Assembly (NCBI GenBank): GCA_016787085.1
Contig: JAEUVJ010000049.1
Span: 1-32,253 of the forward strand
From: Chitinophagaceae bacterium
Lineage (GTDB): Bacteria; Bacteroidota; Bacteroidia; Chitinophagales; Chitinophagaceae
Direction: 5' to 3'
DNA: 32,253 nucleotides
The translations under genes and the position numbers were made by a program. The notes beneath the pieces are model-generated. The model was not told the DNA's origin and did no database searches. It was given only the letters and a program-made list of their open reading frames with translations. Of the stretch, positions 8,513-15,829 are shown piece by piece (the stretch's first letter is position 1; each line of letters begins with the position of its first letter).

Positions 8513-9682
8513 ATGTCGCTTTATTCAAAACGGGGAGTGTCGGCGCAGAAAGAGGAAGTACACGCAGCTACGAGGAACCTTGACAAAGGTCTTTACCCGA
8601 AAGCTTTTTGTAAGATATATGCGGATGTGCTCTGCGGTGAAGAGGCCTGGGTGAATGTCATGCATGCCGATGGCGCCGGTACCAAAAGTATTCTTGCTTA
8701 CCTGTACTGGAAAGAAACAGGCGATATCTCTGTATGGAGAGGAATTGCACAGGACGCTATTGTCATGAATCTTGACGACCTGCTATGTGTAGGTATTTAT
8801 GACCAGCTTTTGTTTTCTTCTACGATTGACCGAAACAAAAATGTGATCCCGGCTAATGTATTGGAAGCAATCATCAATGGCAGCCAGGATTTTTTTGATG
8901 AGATGAAGAGTTTTGGTGTCAATATCACCTATATGGGAGGAGAGACCGCTGACGTAGGGGATGTGGTAAGGTCAATCGCCGTAAACGGTACGATGACTGC
9001 AAGATGGCCAAAATCAAAACTTATCACCAATGAAAAAATAAAACAGGGTAATGTCATCGTCGGGTTGGCAGGGTATGGGCAATCGAAGTATGAAAAAGAA
9101 TACAATAGTGGTTTGGCCAGTAATGGGCTGACCAGCGCCCGTCATGATGTATTGCATAAAACATACGGCGCCAGGTTCCCGGAATCATATGACACCTCCC
9201 TGGATGAATCGGTGGTGTATATCGGCCCGCATAAAATGACCGATGCAATTGATGCAGGGGGGCAGAATACAAATATTGGAAAGTTGTTATTGAGCCCTAC
9301 CCGGACCTTTGCTCCGATATTGAAGGAGTTGCTGGAAAACCATTTTGAGGCGATACATGGCCTGATCCATTGCAGCGGGGGCGGACAAACAAAATGTATG
9401 AAGTATGTCCCGGATAATGTCCGGATCATAAAAGACAACCTGTTTACACCGCCGGTGATCTTTCAACTGATACAGGCCGCTAGTAAAGCGGATGATAAAG
9501 AAATGTACCAGGTCTTTAATATGGGAACGAGACTTGAGATATATACAAATGAAAAAGACGCTGACAAACTTATTAGCGTCTCTGAAAGCTTTGGTGTAGA
9601 TGCACAGGTGATAGGAAGGGTAGAAGAGAGCAGCAAAAAAGAATTGCAAATAATCACCCCTACTGGTTCTTTGCAGTTTTAA
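8513..9682 (+). CDS. purM: Phosphoribosylformylglycinamidine cyclo-ligase (AIR synthase), Bacteroidota type
   Basis: Fifth step of purine synthesis: ATP-dependent closure of FGAM to aminoimidazole ribonucleotide. The 389-residue protein begins MSLYSKRGVSAQKEEV. It shows the PurM-fold stretches HADGAGTKSILAYLYW, RGIAQDAIVMNLDDLLCVG, YMGGETADVGDVVRSIAVNG, GLAGYGQS and NGLTSARHDVL, then LLSPTRTFAPILKELLE and HCSGGGQTKCMKY in the C-terminal domain. The ATG at 8513 is preferred over the in-frame TTG at 8474, because that TTG is part of the -7 promoter box and adds a nonconserved tail. The stop codon lies within TTAA (9679-9682), whose reverse complement also holds the stop of the converging M56 gene. 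Confidence 0.93.
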   Translation: MSLYSKRGVSAQKEEVHAATRNLDKGLYPKAFCKIYADVLCGEEAWVNVMHADGAGTKSILAYLYWKETGDISVWRGIAQDAIVMNLDDLLCVGIYDQLLFSSTIDRNKNVIPANVLEAIINGSQDFFDEMKSFGVNITYMGGETADVGDVVRSIAVNGTMTARWPKSKLITNEKIKQGNVIVGLAGYGQSKYEKEYNSGLASNGLTSARHDVLHKTYGARFPESYDTSLDESVVYIGPHKMTDAIDAGGQNTNIGKLLLSPTRTFAPILKELLENHFEAIHGLIHCSGGGQTKCMKYVPDNVRIIKDNLFTPPVIFQLIQAASKADDKEMYQVFNMGTRLEIYTNEKDADKLISVSESFGVDAQVIGRVEESSKKELQIITPTGSLQF

Positions 9683-11322
9683 TTGATAACATAAAAGAAT
9701 CTTGAGGGAATTTTCATCTCTTTGTTGCTCTTCCTGATTTTTATATCCTCAATTGTTAAAAGTCTTCCTGCTGTTGCCCCGTTAATAAGACTCCTGGTTG
9801 CAGAACTTATTTCTTCCCCAATATTGATTACTTCCAATATATCGTTATCCCGGTCAATAGCTAAGCGGTAACTCACTATTTCGCTTTCATCTGTAAGATT
9901 TAATATCTGGTGAAAATCAGCCTTTCTCAAATCAGCCAGCTTTATACTAGGGCCATTTTTATTTGCTGCAGGTTGAGCCGGGCCTGTTGTTGAACCTGGT
10001 TTTGAGACAGTAAAGTCGAAACGCTGTTTTTTATATGCATCAACCGCTTTCCCCTGGTGTATGGCAGGTATCCATTTCGGTCCCTGTTTAATTATTCTGG
10101 CACCTTCTTTTTCCATGCCAAATCCATGATTGGTCAATGGCCGGACATCTTTGATGCTACCGTTTGTGCGAACGATAAACTGTATATAAACAGTATATTC
10201 ACCGGCAGGGGCATTATTCCTGTCAAGTACAGACATATCTTGTTTTTCTTCTGTATATTTTTTCCATGCATTCTCACCACCCGGGAAGGAGGGCTCTATT
10301 TCTACTTTTTCAAAAACTTTACTCCTGGTGTTTGTTTCAGGCCGGATCGGATTTTTTGCCGCTTTGCCGGGAATCGTATCAATAGGTGAAACGGTTAATT
10401 CCGGTAGCGGTTGTTCTTTCATGTCATTCTCTTTGTTTTTGTATTTAAAAGCAAACAATATGATCAACGTTGCAACTACCGGGAGTACCATCAGCTTCCG
10501 CAGGTATTGATGACTTGTTTTTGGAGAATTTGTGATCATAGCTATCCGTCTTTTTATCTGGGTATGAAAAAAAGGATTTGTAAAACGAAGATGGGGTGAG
10601 TCAAGAAGGTGCATCAATAGCAGTTCAGCATAGCTCCATTTTTCCTGTTGCCGGATGGCAAACTGGTCGGCAAGGAATTCATGAATGGTAGTAAGTTCTT
10701 TTTTGAGAAGGTGGAAGAATGGATTGATCCAGAAAACAAGAGTGAGCAGTTCAATAAAGAGTATATCCAGGCTATGTTTTTGCCGTATATGATACAGTTC
10801 ATGGCGGAATATCTGTTGTCCCTCCGGTGAATCAAGTTGTATCCTTTTATTCCAAAAAAGCCAATGGAAGAATGAAAAAGGCGTTTCTTTTTCATCGGTA
10901 TTGACAAAGTTGATCCCCTCCATTTTTTCCACCTGGTATAAGCCTGCTATTTTCCGGATCTTTATTATTGCCATTACAAGCCGAAAAAATAAAAAACAGG
11001 ATACTGATACATATAAAATCAGAAGAATATTGTTAAAGGTAAAGATCGTTGAAGCAGTTCTTTGTGCTTCAGCGGCAAAGAATGAGTGGCTATTGACTGA
11101 AATTTCATCCAGGGTCTGTATCCATAATGGTGCTGTCTGTTCGGCATTGAAATAAACCGGGATATTCAGAAAAGGAACAAAGATGCTGATCACCGCAATA
11201 GCCAGCAGGTAGTGCCTGTTATATTGATGGAATCTTTTATTGCGCAGGAACAGGTGATAGTAACCATACAGCAACCCTGAACACACAACGACCTGCAGGA
11301 TGTAAAACAAAAGAGGTTTCAT
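9679..11322 (-). CDS. BlaR1-like M56 metallopeptidase with C-terminal TonB-like domain
   Basis: Membrane zinc metallopeptidase, likely a sensor-protease partner of the adjacent BlaI repressor; the signal is unknown. Membrane helices are predicted at about 7-25, 37-55, 98-118 and 280-296. The zinc site is H174-E175-L-Y-H178, with E215 in IHEFLAD as the third ligand. After the last helix comes a linker, then a TonB C-terminal-like domain at about 345-440 (SFPGGENAWKKY, YTVYIQFIVRTNGSIKDV, GPKWIPAIHQGK). A further domain at about 458-547 has YRLAIDRDND and GRLLTIEDIKIR, reminiscent of GldM C-terminal repeats (my impression, unverified). There is no penicillin-binding sensor domain, unlike true BlaR1. 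The start overlaps the blaI stop by 4 bases (ATGA), so the two are translationally coupled. Confidence 0.92.
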   Translation of the reverse strand: MKPLLFYILQVVVCSGLLYGYYHLFLRNKRFHQYNRHYLLAIAVISIFVPFLNIPVYFNAEQTAPLWIQTLDEISVNSHSFFAAEAQRTASTIFTFNNILLILYVSVSCFLFFRLVMAIIKIRKIAGLYQVEKMEGINFVNTDEKETPFSFFHWLFWNKRIQLDSPEGQQIFRHELYHIRQKHSLDILFIELLTLVFWINPFFHLLKKELTTIHEFLADQFAIRQQEKWSYAELLLMHLLDSPHLRFTNPFFHTQIKRRIAMITNSPKTSHQYLRKLMVLPVVATLIILFAFKYKNKENDMKEQPLPELTVSPIDTIPGKAAKNPIRPETNTRSKVFEKVEIEPSFPGGENAWKKYTEEKQDMSVLDRNNAPAGEYTVYIQFIVRTNGSIKDVRPLTNHGFGMEKEGARIIKQGPKWIPAIHQGKAVDAYKKQRFDFTVSKPGSTTGPAQPAANKNGPSIKLADLRKADFHQILNLTDESEIVSYRLAIDRDNDILEVINIGEEISSATRSLINGATAGRLLTIEDIKIRKSNKEMKIPSRFFYVIN

Positions 11323-11690
11323 TTTTTTGCGTTTTGTTGTTTTTTGATCTGCTGCAGCAATGCTTCCAGTTCTTCGACCGTGATATTGTTTTCTTTTACA
11401 AGAAAAGAAACCACATTGCTAAATGAACCTTCAAAGTAGCCTTTCACCATCTGTTTCATGGTTCTTTTTGAATATTCCTCTTTGCTGATAAGTGCAGAAT
11501 ACTGGTGCTGGCGGCCTAATACAGTAACGGAAACAAATTCTTTTTCTACCAATATTTTGAGAATTGTTGCCACGGTATTCTGGTGGGGCTTTGGATTGGG
11601 CATAGCTTCTACTATTTCACGCAGAAATGAATTTCCCTGCTTCCAAACCGATTGCATCACCTGCTCTTCTGCTTTCGTGAGTTGCTTCAT
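11319..11690 (-). CDS. BlaI/MecI/CopY-family transcriptional repressor
   Basis: A 123-residue winged-helix repressor. It opens with MKQLTKAEEQVMQSVWKQGN, and the recognition region is PHQNTVATILKILVEKEFV, followed by the wing VTVLGRQHQYSALI. The C-terminal dimerisation part contains GSFSNVVSFLV, the area where BlaI proteins are cleaved by their protease partner, and ends in a Lys-rich tail. It is the first gene of a two-gene operon with the M56 peptidase. The upstream region carries two inverted repeats with AACTA/TAGTT arms, which fits autorepression as known for BlaI/MecI. The family would predict derepression when the M56 partner is activated. Confidence 0.94.
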   Translation of the reverse strand: MKQLTKAEEQVMQSVWKQGNSFLREIVEAMPNPKPHQNTVATILKILVEKEFVSVTVLGRQHQYSALISKEEYSKRTMKQMVKGYFEGSFSNVVSFLVKENNITVEELEALLQQIKKQQNAKK

Positions 11691-11706
11691 GTTTTAAATT
11701 GAATAG

Positions 11707-11737
11707 TAAACGTATAACTAATTTTTTAGTTTAACAA
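11707..11737 (-). promoter_or_regulatory. Predicted blaI promoter (-33 TTG, -7 TACGTTTA)
   Basis: On the minus strand TTG at 11737-11735 is followed after 20 bases by TACGTTTA (11714-11707), one mismatch from TAnnTTTG. The blaI ATG is 17 bases further. The distal dyad covers the -33 element and the proximal dyad fills the spacer, so a bound repressor would block the polymerase. Confidence 0.55.
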
Positions 11738-11753
11738 CTATTTTTTTAGTTGT
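11716..11753. promoter_or_regulatory. Tandem BlaI-type operator: two AACTA/TAGTT dyads
   Basis: Dyad 1 is AACTAA (11716-11721), a 4-base T spacer and TTAGTT (11726-11731). Dyad 2 is ACAACTA (11734-11740), six T and TAGTTGT (11747-11753). The centres are 20 bases apart, two helical turns, so two repressor dimers would sit on one DNA face. Arms containing ACTA/TAGT are in line with known BlaI/MecI operators. The site lies between blaI and the divergent ftsE, whose ATG is 60 bases away, so ftsE might also be affected. Confidence 0.65.
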
Positions 11754-11813
11754 AGATAAAATTATGTTCATCAAAGCCTGAGTTTCCGTTATTTTGCAGC
11801 AAAGTAGGATAGA

Positions 11814-12503
11814 ATGGCAGAACCTATTATCGAACTTCATCATGTTAATATTTACCAGGGTAACAATCTTGTATTGCAGGATGTCAATTTAACCGTGAAC
11901 AAGGGGGAATTTGTCTATCTCGTTGGTAAGACGGGTACCGGGAAGTCCAGCCTTTTAAAAACTTTATATGGTGAGTTGCCGCTGCAGGAAGGTGATGCAA
12001 CTGTAGCCACATATAATCTTCGTGGCCTGGACTGGAAGAAAGTGCCATTTCTTCGCCGCAACCTCGGGGTGGTATTCCAGGATTTTCAGTTGTTAACCGA
12101 CCGCAACGTAAATGATAATCTTAAATTCGTTTTAAAAGCTACCGGCTGGAAGGATGAAAAACTGATGGATGAAAAGATCGCTGATGTATTGGATAAAGTA
12201 GGGTTGAAATCAAAAGGATTCAAAATGCCTTTTGAGCTGAGCGGCGGGGAGCAGCAACGTGTGGATATAGCCCGGGCTTTACTCAATTCTCCTAAACTGA
12301 TACTGGCTGATGAGCCTACCGGTAACCTTGACCCGGAGACGTCCGATGAGATCATGAACCTGCTCTTCAATATCGCCCGGGATTATAACGCTGCCGTGGT
12401 GATGGCCACGCATGATTATATTGTTGTACAAAAATTTCCGGCCCGTATGATCCGCACAGAAAAGGGAAAAGTGATCGACAACGCTACCATAAATATTGAA
12501 TAA
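11814..12503 (+). CDS. ftsE: Cell-division ABC transporter ATP-binding protein FtsE
   Basis: ATPase partner of the membrane protein FtsX, regulating cell-wall hydrolases at division. In 229 residues it shows Walker [10 protein letters not shown] (38-46), Q-loop VVFQDFQLL, signature LSGGEQQR (142-149), Walker [13 protein letters not shown] (D166, E167) and the switch histidine in MATHD (H200). The [15 protein letters not shown] segment is more typical of FtsE than of LolD, although the two are close relatives. No ftsX gene is adjacent. It is divergent from blaI, and TATTTTG at 11790-11796 is a plausible, slightly short -7 box. Its last 20 bases overlap the converging glycosyltransferase gene. 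Confidence 0.88.
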   Translation: MAEPIIELHHVNIYQGNNLVLQDVNLTVNKGEFVYLVGKTGTGKSSLLKTLYGELPLQEGDATVATYNLRGLDWKKVPFLRRNLGVVFQDFQLLTDRNVNDNLKFVLKATGWKDEKLMDEKIADVLDKVGLKSKGFKMPFELSGGEQQRVDIARALLNSPKLILADEPTGNLDPETSDEIMNLLFNIARDYNAAVVMATHDYIVVQKFPARMIRTEKGKVIDNATINIE

Positions 12504-13614
12504 ACTTAGCAGTGTTTTTCTCGTTGTTATACGTATCGCATAACAGCTGTTTTCTAAGGCGCACCTCTTCCATGGCAAAAGGCTGGTGATATAATTGCAT
12601 GATGATGGAAGCAAAGGCATCGGCGTTGTTACCGATATGACAGGCAGATGCCAGCCCTGTTCCCGCCACCATCGGATCATTGACAACACAATGGCGCCCC
12701 TGGTATAAAGCATGTAATAGCTTAAGCCGTATGCCGGTGATATTCTTATTGAAGCAGGGCAATACATGAATATGCGCTTTCCGGATCAGGTCATCCATTT
12801 CACTTTCGGAAGGGTCGGCTACAATACAGGTATGCTGACAAAGATGAGCCATCTTCTGCAGCCGTTTGGAGGGTTTTTTGCCTGCTACTACAAAAGGCAC
12901 CCTTGCTTTGGTAAATACCTTACATAGCAACCATAAGGCGGCTTCTTCATTTTCGGGAACGGAGAGATTGCCATGATATAAACAAAGATTGCCGATACCC
13001 TCTTCGCCTGTTACTTTTTGCCACGCGGGGAATGTAGGGATGAACTCAACCCTGGTCAGGTGATAATCATTCTTCAGCACCCCGATATCCTTTTCCGAAA
13101 CACAGGCGTACGTACAATCATCGGGCAGCAGGTGGTTATATTTTTTCAGCAACCTGCTTTCATTATAGAAGTACAGTTTTTTTATGAACCCTGATTCGGC
13201 CCTTGCCAGTTCTTTATAATAAATGCTTTCTTCATTATGCATTCTGACAACGATCTTCCTTTTGCTACGGTCGATCATAGACAATACCCCTGTACAATGA
13301 ATGCCTTCGATCAGTATCGGGTGATCGTCTTTTTGCAGGTTAGCAGCTAATTGTTCATTGGTGCGGGAAGAGATAATATAGGGTAAGTGAAATGAAAAGC
13401 CTTTATGACCTGTTTCTCTCCTGTAAACATGAATACTTTCACAAAACTGGTTCAGTTCATTGGGGGTGCCCCGTTCATTATAGCTGAAATAATGCAGGTG
13501 AATACCGATCCCAAGTTTTTTCATCATCATGATGCGGTTCATCATGTCAATGGCGCCGCCATAATCGGCCGGCCAGGGTACGTCAAGACAAACGATATGT
13601 AAGTATCTATTCAC
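12484..13614 (-). CDS. GT-B fold glycosyltransferase (GT4-like)
   Basis: Predicted sugar transferase for a cell-surface glycan; donor and acceptor are unknown. The 376 residues open with a Rossmann strand and the loop CLDVPWPADYGGAIDM typical of the N-terminal half of GT-B enzymes. KRKIVVRMHNEESIYY lies in the same half. The C-terminal half has LCLYHGNLSVPENEEAALWL, PFVVAGKKP and a nucleotide-sugar-binding-like stretch ADPSESEMDDLIRKAHIHVLP, then GIRLKLLHALYQGRHCVV. It is the last gene of a three-gene operon. Its start overlaps the preceding glycosyltransferase stop by 4 bases, and its stop overlaps the 3' end of ftsE by 20 bases on the opposite strand. Confidence 0.85.
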   Translation of the reverse strand: MNRYLHIVCLDVPWPADYGGAIDMMNRIMMMKKLGIGIHLHYFSYNERGTPNELNQFCESIHVYRRETGHKGFSFHLPYIISSRTNEQLAANLQKDDHPILIEGIHCTGVLSMIDRSKRKIVVRMHNEESIYYKELARAESGFIKKLYFYNESRLLKKYNHLLPDDCTYACVSEKDIGVLKNDYHLTRVEFIPTFPAWQKVTGEEGIGNLCLYHGNLSVPENEEAALWLLCKVFTKARVPFVVAGKKPSKRLQKMAHLCQHTCIVADPSESEMDDLIRKAHIHVLPCFNKNITGIRLKLLHALYQGRHCVVNDPMVAGTGLASACHIGNNADAFASIIMQLYHQPFAMEEVRLRKQLLCDTYNNEKNTAKFIQYLW

Positions 13615-14702
13615 GAGTGGAAAACAGATTGATAAAAATCAAGCAGTTTTTTTTCTTCCTGTTGCCAGTTCAATACCTGCCTTGCCTGAAAACAATTCTG
13701 CCTGAGCCTATTGTATAAAACATCGTTTTGCAGCAAATTGTTTACGGCACCTGCAATTCTTTCCGGGGAAATATCATCAAGCAATATGGCCACTTCAAAT
13801 TGTTTATTGAGTTGCTGGTATTCGGGGAAGTTCATCGCTATCTGTGGCAAGCCGGCGTGTATATAATCAAAGAATTTATTCGGGAGGGCAAGATATTGAT
13901 TTATCCCGGTGTTTTCTGCTACACCCATGCCAATGGTTGCTTTTTGAGAAATAGTCCATAAATCATCCGGAGAAAGCATCCCTTTCAATTCTACCTTGTT
14001 TTCGATGCCATTTTGCCTGATCAGCTCTTTCAACTGGTTCATGAAGTTTCCGTCGCCACAAATAACCAGCTTGCAGTTTATTTGTTTCATAGCCGGTATC
14101 AATTGTTCAAAAGCCCGGGCTTCATTGACCGCTCCCTGGTATAGAAGAAATTTTTCTGGCAGGGGCTGCTCAGTGAACTCACGAAGCTTTGTCATGTTCC
14201 GGATAGTGGCATACTTTACCCCGTATCTCTTGTTAAATTCATCCGCTATGCTTGCACTGACGGTATAGCCATATTTATATTGTGGGGCCGCTTTTTTCTC
14301 CACCCATGTCCATATTTTTCTTATCAACGGCCGGGTGGCTACTTCCTTCAGGCCTGTAAATAATTCGTGTGCATCGTAGATACGGGGTATCTTTTTCCAT
14401 TTTGATATATACAGGCAGGGAAGTATCGTGTCAAGGTCAATGGCGCAAACGGCATCCATTTTTCTGAATAAAAGAAAAAAGAAAAGTCGAAGGTTGTATT
14501 CGGCATAAAACAGCTTTCCTTTCTTAAAAAAACATCTTAGTCTTTTTTGCTGAAATCTTTTTTGTTGCAACGGGAGAGAGGAGGAGAGTTTTCTGCCGAC
14601 CAATGTGACCATATAGCCATTTTCTGCCAGCGATGAGCAGATCCGCTGCATGCGCTGGTCATAGCTGAGGTCGTTGGTAACGGTGAAGAATATTTTTTTC
14701 AA
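13611..14702 (-). CDS. GT4-family glycosyltransferase
   Basis: Predicted GT-B glycosyltransferase of 363 residues, cytoplasmic or membrane-associated. The N-terminus KIFFTVTNDLSYDQRMQRI with SLAENGYMVTLVGRK is characteristic of Bacteroidota group-1 glycosyltransferases. AVCAIDLDTILPCLYISK and RIYDAHELFTGLKEV follow. The C-terminal donor-binding half has FLLYQGAVNEARAFEQLIPA, CKLVICGDGNF, VELKGMLSPDDLW and ATIGMGVAENTGINQYLALP. The last contains the E..G.....P pattern around the donor site, with Asn in part of the usual place. It is the middle gene of the operon, 18 bases after the dehydrogenase gene and overlapping the next glycosyltransferase by 4 bases. Confidence 0.9.
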   Translation of the reverse strand: MKKIFFTVTNDLSYDQRMQRICSSLAENGYMVTLVGRKLSSSLPLQQKRFQQKRLRCFFKKGKLFYAEYNLRLFFFLLFRKMDAVCAIDLDTILPCLYISKWKKIPRIYDAHELFTGLKEVATRPLIRKIWTWVEKKAAPQYKYGYTVSASIADEFNKRYGVKYATIRNMTKLREFTEQPLPEKFLLYQGAVNEARAFEQLIPAMKQINCKLVICGDGNFMNQLKELIRQNGIENKVELKGMLSPDDLWTISQKATIGMGVAENTGINQYLALPNKFFDYIHAGLPQIAMNFPEYQQLNKQFEVAILLDDISPERIAGAVNNLLQNDVLYNRLRQNCFQARQVLNWQQEEKKLLDFYQSVFHS

Positions 14703-14720
14703 GTACTCGTTGTTAATGGA

Positions 14721-15728
14721 TCAGCGCAAAGAAACGGAATTGTAAATTCTTTCGATCGTTTCAACGGTTTTGAGCCCGTCAGCAGCGTTCGCAAAAGGAT
14801 GGGTATTGTCATATAATGCCTTGACAAGATTCTCGTATATCTTATCATGGTTGCTCATGGAGCCTTTGTAAAAACCATAGTCGTTGGCTTTGCCATCATC
14901 AGGGTTGCTAAGTTCAAATCCATCAGCCAATTGGTAAGTGATTGTATTCATATACTCACCCCCGATCCGGATGCTTCCTTTTTCAGCAATAAGGCTCAGC
15001 GAAACCTCCATATTCTTTTGAAAGGTATTGACCGACCAGTTGATGCCCCCGATAGTTCCGTTCTTCATTTCAACAGAAGCCACCCCGCTGTCTTCAAAGT
15101 CAATGATACCCTGATGAGCAAAGTTCTTACTGATACCCGTGACTATCTTCATATCACCCAGCAGCCATAGCAAAGCGTCAATATAATGACTGAACTGTGT
15201 ATATAATGTACCGCCATCAAGAGTTTTATCCCCTTTCCATGAATTGGCATAGTAGGCAGCGGGCCGGTTCCAGAAGCAATTCAATTGGAAACTATAGATA
15301 TCACCGAGCTGGTCATCCTGTATTGCTTTTTTCAAAGCTACTAATGCAGGATTGTATCTTGTTGATTTAACGACGAACAGCTTTTTTCCGACGGACCTGG
15401 CGGCTTCCATCATAGCGAGTGCATCGGCGCTTGAGGTGGATAAGGGCTTCTCGCAAAGCACATTTGCTCCTGCGTGTAATGCTTTGACAGTATGTTCAGC
15501 ATGTAGTCCGTTTGGTGTGCAGACAGCTACTATATCGGGTGTTTCATTTTTGAAAAGATCATCTATAGTGTAATAGGGTTTTGCACGGTAGGATGCAGCC
15601 AGTTCATCTGCTTTTTCTTTTACTGTATCACATACTGCAACCAGTTGCCCGTATTTGACTGTTTCTGCAGCATGCCGGGGGGCTATTTTCCCGCAACCTA
15701 TGATAGCAAATCGCAACGAAGGTTCCAT
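14721..15728 (-). CDS. Gfo/Idh/MocA oxidoreductase, WbpB/WlbA-like nucleotide-sugar dehydrogenase
   Basis: NAD(P)-dependent sugar dehydrogenase of 335 residues. The Rossmann motif is FAIIGCGKIAPRHAAE, and the catalytic-region lysine is K94 in CEKPLSTSSADALAM. The middle part (STRYNPALVALKKAI, CFWNRPAAYY, LDGGTLYTQFSHYIDALLW, GSIRIGGEYMNTI) resembles WbpB/WlbA, which oxidises UDP-N-acetylglucosaminuronate at C3 for diamino-uronic acids. That substrate is an inference from remembered family motifs. I start at the ATG at 15728 because the in-frame TTG at 15737 is the last triplet of a perfect -7 box. It leads the operon with two glycosyltransferases, which supports a role in surface polysaccharide synthesis. 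The aminotransferase and acetyltransferase of that pathway are not in this window. Confidence 0.87.
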   Translation of the reverse strand: MEPSLRFAIIGCGKIAPRHAAETVKYGQLVAVCDTVKEKADELAASYRAKPYYTIDDLFKNETPDIVAVCTPNGLHAEHTVKALHAGANVLCEKPLSTSSADALAMMEAARSVGKKLFVVKSTRYNPALVALKKAIQDDQLGDIYSFQLNCFWNRPAAYYANSWKGDKTLDGGTLYTQFSHYIDALLWLLGDMKIVTGISKNFAHQGIIDFEDSGVASVEMKNGTIGGINWSVNTFQKNMEVSLSLIAEKGSIRIGGEYMNTITYQLADGFELSNPDDGKANDYGFYKGSMSNHDKIYENLVKALYDNTHPFANAADGLKTVETIERIYNSVSLR

Positions 15729-15734
15729 AGGTCG

Positions 15735-15742
15735 CAAATATA
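15735..15742 (-). promoter_or_regulatory. -7 promoter box of the sugar operon
   Basis: TATATTTG on the minus strand matches TAnnTTTG exactly and ends only 6 bases before the ATG at 15728. If used, the transcript would be nearly leaderless. No well-spaced -33 element is visible; TTTG lies 13 bases upstream, which is too close. Confidence 0.5.
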
Positions 15743-15780
15743 CGGTTCGCTATTCCAAAGAATGATCATTGCGCCGCTAA

Positions 15781-15809
15781 AAGAAAAGGGCCTGCCATGC
15801 AGACCCCTT
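15781..15809 (-). terminator. Terminator after the second TonB-dependent receptor-like gene
   Basis: On the minus strand AAGGGGTCTGC (15809-15799) pairs with GCAGGCCCTTT (15795-15785), using G-U pairs and a three-base loop. T-rich sequence follows (TTTTCTTTTA). It stands 20 bases after the stop codon at 15830. On the plus strand the wobble pairs become mismatches. Confidence 0.8.
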
Positions 15810-15829
15810 GGATAATTTATGAAAGCGTT

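Noticed and set aside
9679..11690. Beta-lactam resistance operon (blaR1-blaI)
   Set aside because: The M56 protein lacks a penicillin-binding sensor domain and no beta-lactamase gene is nearby.
11814..12503. LolD instead of FtsE
   Set aside because: The segment around [12 protein letters not shown] and the lone position fit FtsE better, although the families are close, so some doubt remains.
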